From Coraliomargarita sinensis (lineage in GTDB: Bacteria; Verrucomicrobiota; Verrucomicrobiia; Opitutales; Coraliomargaritaceae): DNA of 64,000 nucleotides. The stretch lies in contig NZ_QHJQ01000002.1 in NCBI RefSeq assembly GCF_003185655.1, positions 1 to 64,000 on the forward strand, written 5' to 3'. The notes under the pieces are model-generated. The model worked only from the letters and a program-made list of their open reading frames with translations. It made no database searches and was not told the origin of the DNA. This document shows, piece after piece, positions 9,615 to 18,333 of this stretch. Both the position numbers and the translations under genes were made by a program. How positions within the stretch are numbered: position 1 is the stretch's first letter; every line of letters begins with the position of its first letter.

Positions 9615-10598
9615 TTAGATCAGGTCTTTGACAGCATCGCGTTCCTCCGCGAGTTCTTTCACCGAAGCGTCGAATTTCTCACGGCTGAAGTCGTTGAGCT
9701 CGACGTCCTGAACGATCTCGATCTCGCTGCCGTTGCTACGGCAGGGGAAGGAAATGATCAGGCCCTCGGGGGTGTCGTAGCTGCCGTCGGAGCAGAGGCA
9801 CATGCTAAAGGTGTCACCTGCCGGCGTCGGTGTGGTGAGCCTGCGCACGGAATCGACGATGCCATTGGCGGCGGAGGCGGCAGAGGAGGCCCCGCGCGCC
9901 TTGATGATTGCCGCGCCACGCTTCTGCACGGTAGGGATGAAGGTCTCCTTCAGCCAGCTCTCGTCTCCGATGACATCGGCAGCTGACTTGCCGCCGATCT
10001 GAGCGGAGTAGAAGTCCGGATACTGCGTGGCGGAGTGGTTGCCCCAGATGGTCATATTGGTGACTTCGGTCACATCGACGCCGGCCTTTTGGGCGAGCTG
10101 CGTCTTGGCCCGATTTTCGTCCAGCATGGTCATGGCGAAGAAGCGGTCATTGGGCACGCCTTCGGCATTGTTCATGGCGATCAGGCAGTTGGTGTTGCAG
10201 GGATTGCCCACGACGAGCACACGTACATCGGAGGCGGCGTTGGCCGCGATCGCCTTGCCTTGTCCGGTGAAGACCTTGCCGTTGATCCCAAGGAGGTCGG
10301 CGCGTTCCATACCGTCTTTGCGGGGAACAGATCCAACCAGAAGTGCCCAGTTAACGTCCTTGAAGCCCTCGTCGAGGTCTGTGGTTGCCACAACGTCCTT
10401 GAGCAGGGGGAAGGCGCAATCGTCGAGCTCCATGCAGACGCCTTTCAGGGCGTCCAGCGCGGGCGGAATCTCGATCAGATTTAAGGCGACCGGTTGGTCG
10501 GGGCCAAACATGGCACCGGACGCGATGCGGAAGAGTAGGGCATAGCCGATGTTGCCGGCTGCGCCGGTGACGGCGACGCGGATAGGTTCTTTGCTCAT
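9615..10598 (-). CDS. mdh: Malate dehydrogenase
   Basis: A 327-residue cytosolic enzyme interconverting malate and oxaloacetate with NAD in the TCA cycle. The N-terminal Rossmann motif is [18 protein letters not shown]. The arginine-containing active-site loop is [18 protein letters not shown], and the catalytic histidine lies in [11 protein letters not shown]. These features, and [13 protein letters not shown], place it in the cytoplasmic-type MDH group 2 rather than the lactate-dehydrogenase-like group. Length is normal for that group. It has its own terminator and is probably monocistronic. Start ATG at 10596-10598. Confidence 0.95.
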   Translation of the reverse strand: MSKEPIRVAVTGAAGNIGYALLFRIASGAMFGPDQPVALNLIEIPPALDALKGVCMELDDCAFPLLKDVVATTDLDEGFKDVNWALLVGSVPRKDGMERADLLGINGKVFTGQGKAIAANAASDVRVLVVGNPCNTNCLIAMNNAEGVPNDRFFAMTMLDENRAKTQLAQKAGVDVTEVTNMTIWGNHSATQYPDFYSAQIGGKSAADVIGDESWLKETFIPTVQKRGAAIIKARGASSAASAANGIVDSVRRLTTPTPAGDTFSMCLCSDGSYDTPEGLIISFPCRSNGSEIEIVQDVELNDFSREKFDASVKELAEERDAVKDLI

Positions 10599-10703
10599 GA
10601 TAGAATTCGTATTTGGTTGAGTCGTTGAGTTGTGCGTAGGCTTTTTCGAAGGTAAAGTCGCTTTTACAAGGATGGATGATTAAAACCTACCGTTATAGGG
10701 CAG

Positions 10704-11795
10704 TTAAGAAAACAAAGGTGCGAGGTCGGCATGGGCTTTAAGCAGCATCGCCTCGGTGGTGGCCCAGTCAATGCAGGCATCGGTAATGGAGACACCATAC
10801 TCGAGATCTTCGACCGGCTGCGGGAAGGTCTGGCTGCCGTGGTTTAAATTACTTTCCACCATGGCACCAATCACACTCGGATCGGTCAGGCTCTGGCGGA
10901 CGATTTCTTCAAAGATCGCGGGTTGCTTGCTCGGATCTTTTCCACTGTTGGCATGGTTGCAGTCGGTCATGATAGCGGGTGTCAGCCCGGCTGCTTCGAG
11001 CTGTTCCCGGGCTTGTGCGACATCGTCGGCCCCGTAGTTCGGTCCTTTCGAGCCGCCGCGCAGGACGATGTGGCAGCTGGGATTGCCGCTCGTGGTGAGT
11101 GCATTGGCGCGTCCTTCGTTGTCGACGCCGAGGAAAGTCTGAGGCTGGCTCGCCGCTTTGATGGCATTGATCGCGACATCCAGTCCGCCGTCGGTTCCGT
11201 TTTTGAAGCCCAGCGGCATGGAAAGGCCGGAAGCCATCTGGCGGTGGGTCTGGCTTTCGGTGGTGCGTGCGCCGATCGCCGACCAGCAGACCAGATCGGC
11301 AATATATTGGGGCGTGATCGGATCGAGCAGTTCGGTGGCCGTGGGCACGCCCATCTCAATCACTTCGCGGAGGAAGCGGCGGGCGATGCGTAGTCCTTCC
11401 GGGATGTCGCTGGTGCCGTCGAGCTTTGGGTCCATGATCAAACCTTTCCAGCCGACCGTGGTGCGGGGTTTCTCAAAGTAGACGCGCATAACAGGAAGGA
11501 TGCGGTCGCTCACTTTTTTAGAGAGCTCGGCCAGCTTGCGCGCATATTCACGCCCAGCCTCCAGGTCATGGATGGAGCAGGGGCCGACGACGACAAGCAG
11601 CCGGCGGTCATCACCGAAAATAATCCGGTTGATGGCTTCCCGGCTGTCCGCGACGAATTGCTCGGCAGCTTCAGATTTGGTGATCTCGCCGCACAGCTCC
11701 AGTGGAGACGGTAGCAAGGTCTTGGAAGTAATATTGATATCCGTGACGTTTTTCACAAGGCGTGGAGGTGTAAAGTAGCGCTTCGTGGGGAACAA
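10704..11795 (-). CDS. 3-deoxy-7-phosphoheptulonate (DAHP) synthase, class I
   Basis: A 363-residue enzyme condensing phosphoenolpyruvate and erythrose 4-phosphate, the first step of the shikimate pathway. Diagnostic segments are LLVVVGPCSIHDLEAGREYA, VMRVYFEKPRTTVGWKG, LVCWSAIGARTTESQTHR and the metal-binding HANSGKDPSKQ. It belongs to the AroF/AroG/AroH type; which feedback class applies cannot be told from sequence alone, so I give no symbol. The start appears to be TTG at 11793-11795, because no ATG occurs before the conserved core. The gene diverges from ygfZ. Confidence 0.93.
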   Translation of the reverse strand: MFPTKRYFTPPRLVKNVTDINITSKTLLPSPLELCGEITKSEAAEQFVADSREAINRIIFGDDRRLLVVVGPCSIHDLEAGREYARKLAELSKKVSDRILPVMRVYFEKPRTTVGWKGLIMDPKLDGTSDIPEGLRIARRFLREVIEMGVPTATELLDPITPQYIADLVCWSAIGARTTESQTHRQMASGLSMPLGFKNGTDGGLDVAINAIKAASQPQTFLGVDNEGRANALTTSGNPSCHIVLRGGSKGPNYGADDVAQAREQLEAAGLTPAIMTDCNHANSGKDPSKQPAIFEEIVRQSLTDPSVIGAMVESNLNHGSQTFPQPVEDLEYGVSITDACIDWATTEAMLLKAHADLAPLFS

Positions 11796-11852
11796 GTCCC
11801 AATTCTGAATTGCTGGTTGAAAGTTCCGCCAAGCTTCGCATTGCTGTATGGC

Positions 11853-12725
11853 ATGGTCTTATATGCATATCCCTACGAATTGGCTGCGCACCTGATTGTG
11901 AGCGACGAGGATGCGGCGGATTTCCTCCAGAGCCAGTTCAGCAATGACCTCCGCCCTTTCTCGCCGGGGCAGTGTACCTACGGACTTTGGTTGGACGTAA
12001 AGGGTAAGATCTTGGCGGATAGCTGGGTGCTTTGTGAAGATGAGGAACGGTTCCGGATTTTCAGTGAACACTGCGATGAGCAATCCATCCGCGAAAAGCT
12101 CGAACATCACATTATCGCGGATGACGTCGAAATCGAGTCGGGTGAAAAAATGGCAGCGCTGGCCGCGGTGGGAGAAGAGGAAGGCGACCTGGTCGCACCA
12201 TTGGATGATGTTCTCTTCTCATTTCCCGGCAGGCGCTCAAATCGTCCGTCTTACGAGTTGTTGTTTTCCGATGCGGCAGCACGCAGCAAGTGGGTGGAGC
12301 AAAACGCTTGTGAAATCGTATCAAAAGAATGGATACAAAAAGAGCGAATGGAGTCCGGTCTTGCATCTGTAGGGTTCGAGGTGTTGTCGGGCGACTTGCC
12401 GGGCGAGGCGGGGTTGGTCGATAGTGCGGTCTCCCTGACCAAGGGGTGTTTCCTCGGGCAGGAAGTGGTTGCCCGCATGCACAATGTCGGCCGCCCGCAA
12501 CGGGGATTGTACACGATTGCCGGTTTCGGGGCTCCGCCTGAGGCGCCATGCCCGGCCGCGAATGCCGAGGGCAAGGCGCTTGGAGAGCTGCGTACGATCG
12601 TTCCCGCGGCATCCGGATGGACCGGCGTTGCCATGCTCAAATCACGATTTGTGGAATGCGGTATGGAGCTTGCGCTGGGTGAAGGTCGAGCAACTGTCGA
12701 GGCGAACTACGTAAGCAGAAGCTAG
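11853..12725 (+). CDS. ygfZ: Folate-binding protein YgfZ (iron-sulfur cluster repair/maturation)
   Basis: A 290-residue member of the aminomethyltransferase (GcvT-like) fold family. The signature KGCFLGQEVVARMHN contains the YgfZ K-G-C-x-[FY]-x-G-Q-E motif with its redox cysteine. The N-terminal half has FLQSQFSNDLRPFSPGQCTY, the usual entry of this fold. YgfZ acts in the cytosol with folate to help maintain some Fe-S enzymes. I chose the ATG at 11853; an upstream in-frame TTG at 11817 would add 12 residues overlapping the promoter of the DAHP synthase gene. The next gene begins one base after its stop, so the two are probably cotranscribed. Confidence 0.88.
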   Translation: MVLYAYPYELAAHLIVSDEDAADFLQSQFSNDLRPFSPGQCTYGLWLDVKGKILADSWVLCEDEERFRIFSEHCDEQSIREKLEHHIIADDVEIESGEKMAALAAVGEEEGDLVAPLDDVLFSFPGRRSNRPSYELLFSDAAARSKWVEQNACEIVSKEWIQKERMESGLASVGFEVLSGDLPGEAGLVDSAVSLTKGCFLGQEVVARMHNVGRPQRGLYTIAGFGAPPEAPCPAANAEGKALGELRTIVPAASGWTGVAMLKSRFVECGMELALGEGRATVEANYVSRS

Positions 12726-12726
12726 C

Positions 12727-12927
12727 ATGGATAGTCCCGATGAGAAGAAACTGGATCAGGTTGCCTCGCTTTTTTTGCGTTTGGGAGCGGATCGTTCCCA
12801 GGCGGATTTGATGGCCCGGCAACTGTTGAAACGGGCAAAACAAATTGCCGACGAGCGTGAAATTACAGAATTGGAGGCCTTGGAAAACCTTTTAAAACAG
12901 GTGATTGAGGCGCGTCAGGGCTCGTAA
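12727..12927 (+). CDS. Small helical protein downstream of ygfZ
   Basis: A 66-residue protein, MDSPDEKKLDQVASLFLRL at the start. It is rich in charged residues and predicted to be all helical. It begins one base after the ygfZ stop codon, so it is very probably in the same transcript. It shows no signal peptide, cysteines or recognised motif; function unknown. Close spacing and codon use like its neighbour argue that it is real. Confidence 0.65.
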   Translation: MDSPDEKKLDQVASLFLRLGADRSQADLMARQLLKRAKQIADEREITELEALENLLKQVIEARQGS

Positions 12928-12928
12928 T

Positions 12929-12989
12929 CCCTTTAAAATAAAGGGTTTAGGCGGGGCGCCTGCTCTGAAACCCTAAAAATAAGGGGTTT
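12929..12989 (+). terminator. Two AT-rich hairpins, possible terminator of the ygfZ operon
   Basis: CCCTTTA / TAAAGGG with TTT following (12929-12948), then a second similar hairpin, AAACCCT / AGGGGTTT (12968-12989). They lie between the small protein gene and the HU gene. Confidence 0.45.
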
Positions 12990-13081
12990 GAGCGGATTTG
13001 TAGTTGACGGAAATTGCTCTCGAGGCAGATAGTTGTTCCGGCTAATTCGCCAAATAACCTCAATAAAACAATACTATACAT

Positions 13082-13357
13082 ATGAATAAAGCAGAACTTG
13101 TTGCAGAAGTCCAAAAGTCCCTCGGTTCCGATACCTCAAAAGCCGCCGCAGAGCGTGCTGTTGAAGCTGTTCTCGAAGGCGTGAAGAAGGGCGTCAAGAA
13201 GGATAAGAGCGTTCAGCTTATCGGTTTCGGCACATTCTCCGTGACGAAACGCGCTGCCCGCCAAGGCATCAACCCACAGACCGGTGAGAAGATCCAAATC
13301 AAGGCTTCCAAGGCTGTGAAGTTCAAGGCTGGTGCCGGCCTGAAGGCAGCACTCTAA
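13082..13357 (+). CDS. HU-family nucleoid DNA-binding protein
   Basis: A 91-residue histone-like protein. It begins MNKAELVAEVQKSLGSDTS and carries the family signature GFGTFSVTKRAARQGINPQ followed by TGEKIQIKASKAVKFKAG, the beta-arm and C-terminal helix of HU/IHF. The usual RxGxNPxTGE segment is present as RQGINPQTGEK. It binds and bends DNA without strong sequence specificity. HU and an IHF subunit cannot be separated from sequence alone; a single short gene with its own terminator favours HU. Confidence 0.93.
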   Translation: MNKAELVAEVQKSLGSDTSKAAAERAVEAVLEGVKKGVKKDKSVQLIGFGTFSVTKRAARQGINPQTGEKIQIKASKAVKFKAGAGLKAAL

Positions 13358-13389
13358 GCGCTACCCCACGCTAAGTGTTATCAGTTTCA

Positions 13390-13427
13390 AAACCCGCAGC
13401 TTCGGCTGCGGGTTTTTTGTTTTTTTG
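13390..13427 (+). terminator. Rho-independent terminator after the HU gene
   Basis: Stem AACCCGCAGC / GCTGCGGGTT with a TTCG tetraloop, then a long T-rich tail. It starts 32 bp after the HU stop codon. Confidence 0.92.
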
Positions 13428-13506
13428 GCCTTTGCAGTTGCCAGATGGCATGAACCTATCCTTATTGAGACGCTTTTGAGAATAAAACCTTCTTCAGGAA
13501 CGTAAT

Positions 13507-14934
13507 ATGGGACAAAGTTTATTTGAAAAAGTATGGAACGCGCATGCTGTCCGTGAGCTTGGCAACGGTCAGACACAACTGCTCATTGGCACGCACCTTA
13601 TCCACGAGGTGACGAGTCCGCAGGCTTTTGGCATGCTTCGCGACCGGGGGCTACCGGTCAAATATCCGGAGCGGACCTTTGCGACGGTCGACCACATTGT
13701 GCCGACCAACGAAGCGGTTGAGCCATACAGTGATGCCCTGGCCCAGGGCATGATCGAGGAGCTCCGGAAGAATTGTGCGGAGAACAAGGTGAAGTTTTTC
13801 GATACCAATACCGGGAAGCAGGGGATTGTTCACATCGTCGGTCCGGAGCAGGGGATTACGCAGCCCGGTACCACGATCGCCTGCGGCGACTCCCATACCT
13901 CCACGCACGGCGCGTTTGGAGCCATTGCCTTTGGTATCGGTACCAGTCAGGTGCGGGATGTTTTGGCAACGCAAACCATTGCCCTGAACAAACTTAAGGT
14001 TCGTCGCATCAACGTGGACGGCGAGCTGCGCCCCGGCGTCTATTCCAAGGACGTGATCCTTCATATTATTCGCCTGCTCGGCACGCAGGGTGGCACCGGC
14101 TTTGCTTACGAATACGGCGGTTCCACTTTCGACAACTTCACTATGGAAGAGCGGATGACCGTCTGCAATATGTCGATTGAAGGCGGTGCGCGCGTTGGCT
14201 ATGTCAATCCGGACGAGACCACTTTTGAATATCTCAAGGGTCGTCCTTATTCGCCACAGGGGGATGCTTGGGACGCGGCGGTTGAGAACTGGAAGTCCTT
14301 CGCTTCCGATCCCGATTGCCACTACGACGATGTGGTGAACATCAACGCTGCGGATATCGAGCCGACCGTGACTTGGGGGATCACCCCCGGACAGGGCGTG
14401 GGAATTAACGAAAATATTCCCGCCTCAAGCGACGGGGAAACCCAGTCGGACCGGGAGTCCATTTCCGAAGCTCTTGAACACATGAAGTTTGAGGGTGGTA
14501 GCCCGGTAAAGGGGAAGAAAATCGACGTGGCCTTCCTCGGTTCCTGCACGAACGGACGCCTGTCCGACTTGAAGGAAGTGGCGCAGTATATCAAGGGCCG
14601 CAAAGTTGCGGACAATGTTCAGGCGATTGTCGTGCCCGGTTCGCAAGTCGTTTCGCAAATCGCGGTCGAGCTCGGCCTCGACAAGATTTACAAAGAGGCT
14701 GGCTTCGAGTGGCGTGGCGCCGGTTGCTCCATGTGTCTGGCCATGAACCCGGACAAGTTGGTCGGTGATCAGCTCTGCGCCAGTTCCTCGAACCGTAACT
14801 TCAAGGGTCGTCAGGGCTCTCCAACCGGCCGCACCATGCTCATGAGTCCGCTCATGGTAGCTGCCGCCGCCATTACCGGTGAAATTTCCGACGCGCGCGA
14901 GGTCTTCGGCGTGGGTGAGCCGGTAAACGCTTAA
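13507..14934 (+). CDS. leuC: 3-isopropylmalate dehydratase, large subunit
   Basis: A 475-residue Fe-S hydro-lyase subunit that isomerises 2-isopropylmalate to 3-isopropylmalate in leucine biosynthesis, together with LeuD encoded just downstream. Key segments are [20 protein letters not shown], the first cluster cysteine in [13 protein letters not shown], and the pair in [13 protein letters not shown] (three 4Fe-4S ligands). Length is normal for bacterial LeuC (about 465-475). The 33-bp gap to leuD carries an AAGGA ribosome-binding site for leuD. Start ATG at 13507. Confidence 0.97.
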   Translation: MGQSLFEKVWNAHAVRELGNGQTQLLIGTHLIHEVTSPQAFGMLRDRGLPVKYPERTFATVDHIVPTNEAVEPYSDALAQGMIEELRKNCAENKVKFFDTNTGKQGIVHIVGPEQGITQPGTTIACGDSHTSTHGAFGAIAFGIGTSQVRDVLATQTIALNKLKVRRINVDGELRPGVYSKDVILHIIRLLGTQGGTGFAYEYGGSTFDNFTMEERMTVCNMSIEGGARVGYVNPDETTFEYLKGRPYSPQGDAWDAAVENWKSFASDPDCHYDDVVNINAADIEPTVTWGITPGQGVGINENIPASSDGETQSDRESISEALEHMKFEGGSPVKGKKIDVAFLGSCTNGRLSDLKEVAQYIKGRKVADNVQAIVVPGSQVVSQIAVELGLDKIYKEAGFEWRGAGCSMCLAMNPDKLVGDQLCASSSNRNFKGRQGSPTGRTMLMSPLMVAAAAITGEISDAREVFGVGEPVNA

Positions 14935-14966
14935 TTAATATCTTTAACTTCAAACAAGGATTCATC

Positions 14967-15569
14967 ATGGCTTCCGAACCAATTAAACAAGTCGCCGGCA
15001 CGGGTGTTTACGTGCCGGGTGACGATATCGATACCGACCGCATCATCCCCGCCCGCTTCATGAAGTGCATCACCTTCGACGGTCTAGGCGACTACCTCTT
15101 CTATGACGTGCGCAAGACCGAGGACGGCGAAGACAAGAAGCACAACCTGAACGACCCGCGCTTCGCCGGGGCTTCAATCATCGTAAGCGGCAACAATTTC
15201 GGCTGCGGCAGCTCCCGCGAGCACGCACCCCAGTCGATCATGCGCGCCGGCTTCAAGGCGGTGATCGCCGGCAGCTTCGCGGAGATTTTCTACGGCAACT
15301 CCACGAACCTCGGCATCGTTTGTGTGACAGCGACCAGCCTGGACCGTGAAGTCCTGGCCAAGGCGATCGAAGCCAATCCCGAGCTTGAAATCACCATCGA
15401 TGTGAATGAGCACAAGATCTGGTTCGGTGATCAGTATATCACCTGCGATATGCGTCCGGGCGCGCGCGACAGCCTGTTGCGCGGTACTTACGACCCGCTG
15501 GATGAGTTGCTTGAGGGAGCGGATGCGGTTGGCGAGACGGCAGACAAGTTGCCCTACATGCGGGCGTGA
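14967..15569 (+). CDS. leuD: 3-isopropylmalate dehydratase, small subunit
   Basis: A 200-residue swivel-domain subunit of isopropylmalate isomerase. Recognisable segments are [19 protein letters not shown] and [20 protein letters not shown], both substrate-contacting in this family. It forms the holoenzyme with LeuC, which is encoded 33 bp upstream, so leuC-leuD is a two-gene operon. Start ATG follows an AAGGA ribosome-binding site. Confidence 0.97.
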   Translation: MASEPIKQVAGTGVYVPGDDIDTDRIIPARFMKCITFDGLGDYLFYDVRKTEDGEDKKHNLNDPRFAGASIIVSGNNFGCGSSREHAPQSIMRAGFKAVIAGSFAEIFYGNSTNLGIVCVTATSLDREVLAKAIEANPELEITIDVNEHKIWFGDQYITCDMRPGARDSLLRGTYDPLDELLEGADAVGETADKLPYMRA

Positions 15570-15635
15570 CAATGCGCGGTAAATGGTTAGCTTATGATTG
15601 CCTGAATCGGCGATCTCTAACGAACTCAGCATACC

Positions 15636-15794
15636 ATGGACAATAAAATCGTTCTCATCATCCTCGCGATCATTCTTCCACCTGTGGCAGTCGCTCTAAA
15701 ATGCGGTGCAGGAAAATCGCTGCTCATCAACATTATCCTCACAATCTTCTTTTACGTTCCCGGCCTGATTCACGCACTGATTCTTGTGCTCTAG
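15636..15794 (+). CDS. YqaE/Pmp3-family small membrane protein
   Basis: A 52-residue protein, MDNKIVLIILAIILPPVAVA followed by LKCGAGKSLLINIILTIF and ending GLIHALILVL. Two hydrophobic helices separated by a short polar loop containing Cys-Gly, and the PPVAV and PGLIHA motifs, identify the Pmp3/YqaE (UPF0057) family. In other organisms these proteolipids affect membrane potential and salt or cold tolerance; the role here is unknown. It sits between leuD and an intrinsic terminator and may be read through from leuCD or have its own promoter. Confidence 0.9.
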   Translation: MDNKIVLIILAIILPPVAVALKCGAGKSLLINIILTIFFYVPGLIHALILVL

Positions 15795-15822
15795 CCAGGG
15801 AACAGACTTCCTGAAACTTTGA

Positions 15823-15856
15823 CAAAAGGCGCAGCGACGGTTGCGCCTTTTTTCTT
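15823..15856 (+). terminator. Rho-independent terminator after the YqaE/Pmp3 gene
   Basis: Stem AAAAGGCGCA / TGCGCCTTTT with an 8-nt loop and a T-rich tail. It lies 28 bp after the stop codon and just before the ExbB-type gene. Confidence 0.88.
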
Positions 15857-15876
15857 TTCTTTCCAATCTCTCCGTC

Positions 15877-16452
15877 ATGGATCTCTTTGCTAATACCGGG
15901 ATTTTTATCTACCCGCTCGCGGTTTGTTCATTTATCGCGGTCTTTATTACAGCAGAGCGGCTTATTGCTCTGCGTAACTCGCAGATCATCCCGCGGGCCA
16001 CAGTCGATGCCTTCGTCGCAGGTGAGGTCGAAAAAATAGAGCCGGACCAGCGTTCTGTTGTTGGCCGAATCGTGGGCTTCTATCGTGAGCGCGGGCCCGA
16101 CCCCGAGGGGTTGAAAGCCTTTGCCCGGTTGGAAGTGAGTCGGATGGAACGGGGGGTCTTTCTTCTGGAGGTTGTGATCGGGGCCGCGCCGCTCCTCGGT
16201 TTGCTCGGTACGGTTACCGGCTTGACCCAGGTTTTTGGGGGCTTCTCCGCCGAAACGGGACTCCCCGAGCCGGAAGCGTTCATCACCGGTATCGCTCTTG
16301 CCTTGAATACGACGATCCTCGGTTTGGCGATCGCCATTCCTGTGCTGGCTGCCCATTCTTATCTGCTGCGCCGTGTCGAAGCTCTGGCGGCACGCATTAG
16401 CGTGGGTGTCGAATGCCTGATCGAACATCGAACATCGAACGCTGAACGCTGA
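15877..16452 (+). CDS. MotA/TolQ/ExbB-type proton channel subunit
   Basis: A 191-residue inner-membrane protein with three predicted helices: near residues 5-28 (NTGIFIYPLAVCSFIAVFI), 98-118 (LLEVVIGAAPLLGLLGTVTG) and 143-165. The conserved ExbB/TolQ core APLLGLLGTVTGLTQVF and the ALNTTILGLAIAIPVLAAHS segment are clear. With the ExbD-type partner 7 bp downstream it forms a proton-motive-force stator powering TonB- or Tol-type transport, or another envelope process. I start at the ATG at 15877; an upstream TTG at 15841 falls inside the preceding terminator. No TonB gene is adjacent. Confidence 0.9.
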   Translation: MDLFANTGIFIYPLAVCSFIAVFITAERLIALRNSQIIPRATVDAFVAGEVEKIEPDQRSVVGRIVGFYRERGPDPEGLKAFARLEVSRMERGVFLLEVVIGAAPLLGLLGTVTGLTQVFGGFSAETGLPEPEAFITGIALALNTTILGLAIAIPVLAAHSYLLRRVEALAARISVGVECLIEHRTSNAER

Positions 16453-16459
16453 ACGTCGA

Positions 16460-16864
16460 ATGTCTGAGCTGCATCTCATTCGCCGCCGGCGACGCACGCC
16501 ATCGATCAACATCGTTCCCCTGGTCGATGTCCTCACCGTGCTGCTTTTCTTTTTTCTCGTGACCATGCAATTCAAGCAGGTGAGTTCGCTGAACATCACC
16601 GTGCCCAAGATCGAAACCGCCGGTGAAAATGAAATCGCCGAGCAGATTGTCATTGCCGTGAGTCCGGAGGGAAAATTTTACCTAAACGATCGAGCCCTCG
16701 AGAAAGAGAAACTAAAGGAAGCCATTAAGTTGGCCGGGGAGTTGACGCCTGAAATGCCGGTCCTTCTCATTGCTGACGAAGATACGCCGCTCAAAAACGT
16801 AACCGAGGTGATGGATATTTGCCGCTCGAACCAACTGAACAAGATTCGTCTGCAGTCGAGGTAG
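16460..16864 (+). CDS. ExbD/TolR-type biopolymer transport protein
   Basis: A 134-residue protein with a basic N-terminus (RRRRRTPSINIVPLVDVL), one transmembrane helix at about residues 18-38 carrying the essential Asp of VPLVDVLTVLLFFFL, and a periplasmic domain ending NVTEVMDICRSNQLNKIRL. This is the standard ExbD/TolR layout. It starts 7 bp after the ExbB-type gene and is its stator partner. Confidence 0.9.
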   Translation: MSELHLIRRRRRTPSINIVPLVDVLTVLLFFFLVTMQFKQVSSLNITVPKIETAGENEIAEQIVIAVSPEGKFYLNDRALEKEKLKEAIKLAGELTPEMPVLLIADEDTPLKNVTEVMDICRSNQLNKIRLQSR

Positions 16865-16872
16865 GTGGAGCC

Positions 16873-16913
16873 GGATATGGGATGCGGGATCTGGGATCTG
16901 GGATGGGGGATGC
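16873..16913. repeat. Short degenerate GGGAT(C/G)-type tandem repeat
   Basis: Five to six imperfect units of 7-8 bp (GGGATCT, GGGATGC, GGGATGG) follow the ExbD-type gene. They are similar in base pattern to the 14-bp tandem array at 62945-63000. No coding or hairpin potential was seen. Confidence 0.5.
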
Positions 16914-17016
16914 GTCTATACTAATGCCGGATTTATTTGCATCGTGCGTGGTAGAAATGGCCCTTGAGGTATCCGCAAGCGGAGCCTCGACGGGGTAAAA
17001 TCTTTACAAATTGTGC

Positions 17017-17430
17017 TTACCGCTTGCCGACAACATAGCGGCCCGGGCCGGTGAAGAAGAGCGCGATAAACACGACCATCAGTTCCAGCGGCCAGCCTGC
17101 GGTTTTGGCAAAGTCGCCGAAGCCGGTCACATCGCCGATTTTTGTGGTAAACGCGACGAACATGACGCCGGCAAGCGCGGCACAGACGAGGCGGTGGAAT
17201 TTGCCTAGAGCGAGCAGGATGCCGCCACCCAGCTCGGTGGCCATGGCGGCGAAACCGAAAGCGACGGAAACAATGCCTTCCGGCAGGAAGGGCAGGCCGA
17301 ATTGCGCCAGGCCTTCCCAGCCACCGGGGCCGCCTAGCAATTTCGGAATGCCGTGGAGGATGAACATCGCGCCGATGCCGATACGAAGGATGAGGAGGCC
17401 GAGGTCTTTGGAGTAAGCAGGTGTTTTCAT
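17017..17430 (-). CDS. DoxX family membrane protein
   Basis: A 137-residue integral membrane protein with four hydrophobic helices. It begins with the typical LLILRIGIGAMFILHGIPKL, then LGGGILLALG and GVMFVAFTTKI. DoxX family proteins are four-helix bundles with varied or unknown roles, including redox-related functions in some bacteria. It follows the SIS-domain gene on the same strand with a 31-bp gap, so the two are probably cotranscribed. Confidence 0.85.
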   Translation of the reverse strand: MKTPAYSKDLGLLILRIGIGAMFILHGIPKLLGGPGGWEGLAQFGLPFLPEGIVSVAFGFAAMATELGGGILLALGKFHRLVCAALAGVMFVAFTTKIGDVTGFGDFAKTAGWPLELMVVFIALFFTGPGRYVVGKR

Positions 17431-17461
17431 AGAGGTTATTTAGTCGGGATTGTCGCGAGAA

Positions 17462-18187
17462 TCAAATCGGGCGGCGAATGCGGTGGCGGTACTTTTGGGC
17501 GAGCGCTTCGTTATGTTCCGCGCCGCCGTCGGCGTTTTGGCTGACGTAGGTCGGCGGCGTGACCCCCATCCCGATCAAGTTTTCAATGATCTCCATCGTG
17601 AGCAGATTGAGGATGAGTGCGCCGCTCATCGTCGAGGTGGGGCCCACTTTGTGAGCGAATCCCGGCGCCTCGATCGCGGCATCGCCGGGAGTGCCGCAGT
17701 TGTCCAGGACATGGTCGCCGAGTTCATAAAGTTTTTTCCCGGAGGGATGGCGTGATGTCGAGGCCTTCGACATTTCGAGTGAGGTTAGGACGATGACCCG
17801 GAGTCCGTGGGCTTGGGCTTCCATGGCCACTTCAATCGGACTGGCGTTGCGGCCGGAATTGGAAATGACGAGGACCCAGTCGCCGGGCCGGACCGCGTAT
17901 TGATAGGCATACCTTTGAAAGAGGCGCTTGCCGTATCCGACAATTTGCTCCGGCCAGCCGTCGGCGGGGTCGTGAATACTGCTTACGGGAACAAGCCCCC
18001 CGGCGCGGCGTTCGATCTCGGCGGCCAGGATCTGTGAGTGTCCGCTGCCAAAGGTGTGCAGAATCCCGTCGGCCGCGATGGACTCGGCAATTTGCTGACC
18101 GGCTGCTTTCAGGGTCGATTCGTTTTTTGCCAGAACATTGGCCTGAAGCTGCAGGCTGGTTTTATAAAAATCCTCGGAAAGAGACAT
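17462..18187 (-). CDS. SIS-domain (phosphosugar-binding) protein, UPF0309-like
   Basis: A 241-residue cytosolic protein with one sugar isomerase domain. [20 protein letters not shown] and [20 protein letters not shown] are the two phosphate-binding segments of the SIS fold, and the C-terminus carries [20 protein letters not shown]. The whole layout matches the UPF0309 group, likely binding or isomerising an amino-sugar phosphate; substrate unknown. It is the first gene of a probable two-gene unit with DoxX. Confidence 0.85.
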   Translation of the reverse strand: MSLSEDFYKTSLQLQANVLAKNESTLKAAGQQIAESIAADGILHTFGSGHSQILAAEIERRAGGLVPVSSIHDPADGWPEQIVGYGKRLFQRYAYQYAVRPGDWVLVISNSGRNASPIEVAMEAQAHGLRVIVLTSLEMSKASTSRHPSGKKLYELGDHVLDNCGTPGDAAIEAPGFAHKVGPTSTMSGALILNLLTMEIIENLIGMGVTPPTYVSQNADGGAEHNEALAQKYRHRIRRPI

Positions 18188-18333
18188 GTCTCGAGGCTGG
18201 CTCTTTTCCGTTCCGCGGCAAGGCCTACCCGTCAGTTTCCGGATTTAATGGGACATAGTATGATCCGTAATAACACGACCTGCCGGTCGATTAGCATCGA
18301 AAATTTCAAGTTTGTTTATCATTAAATAAACTT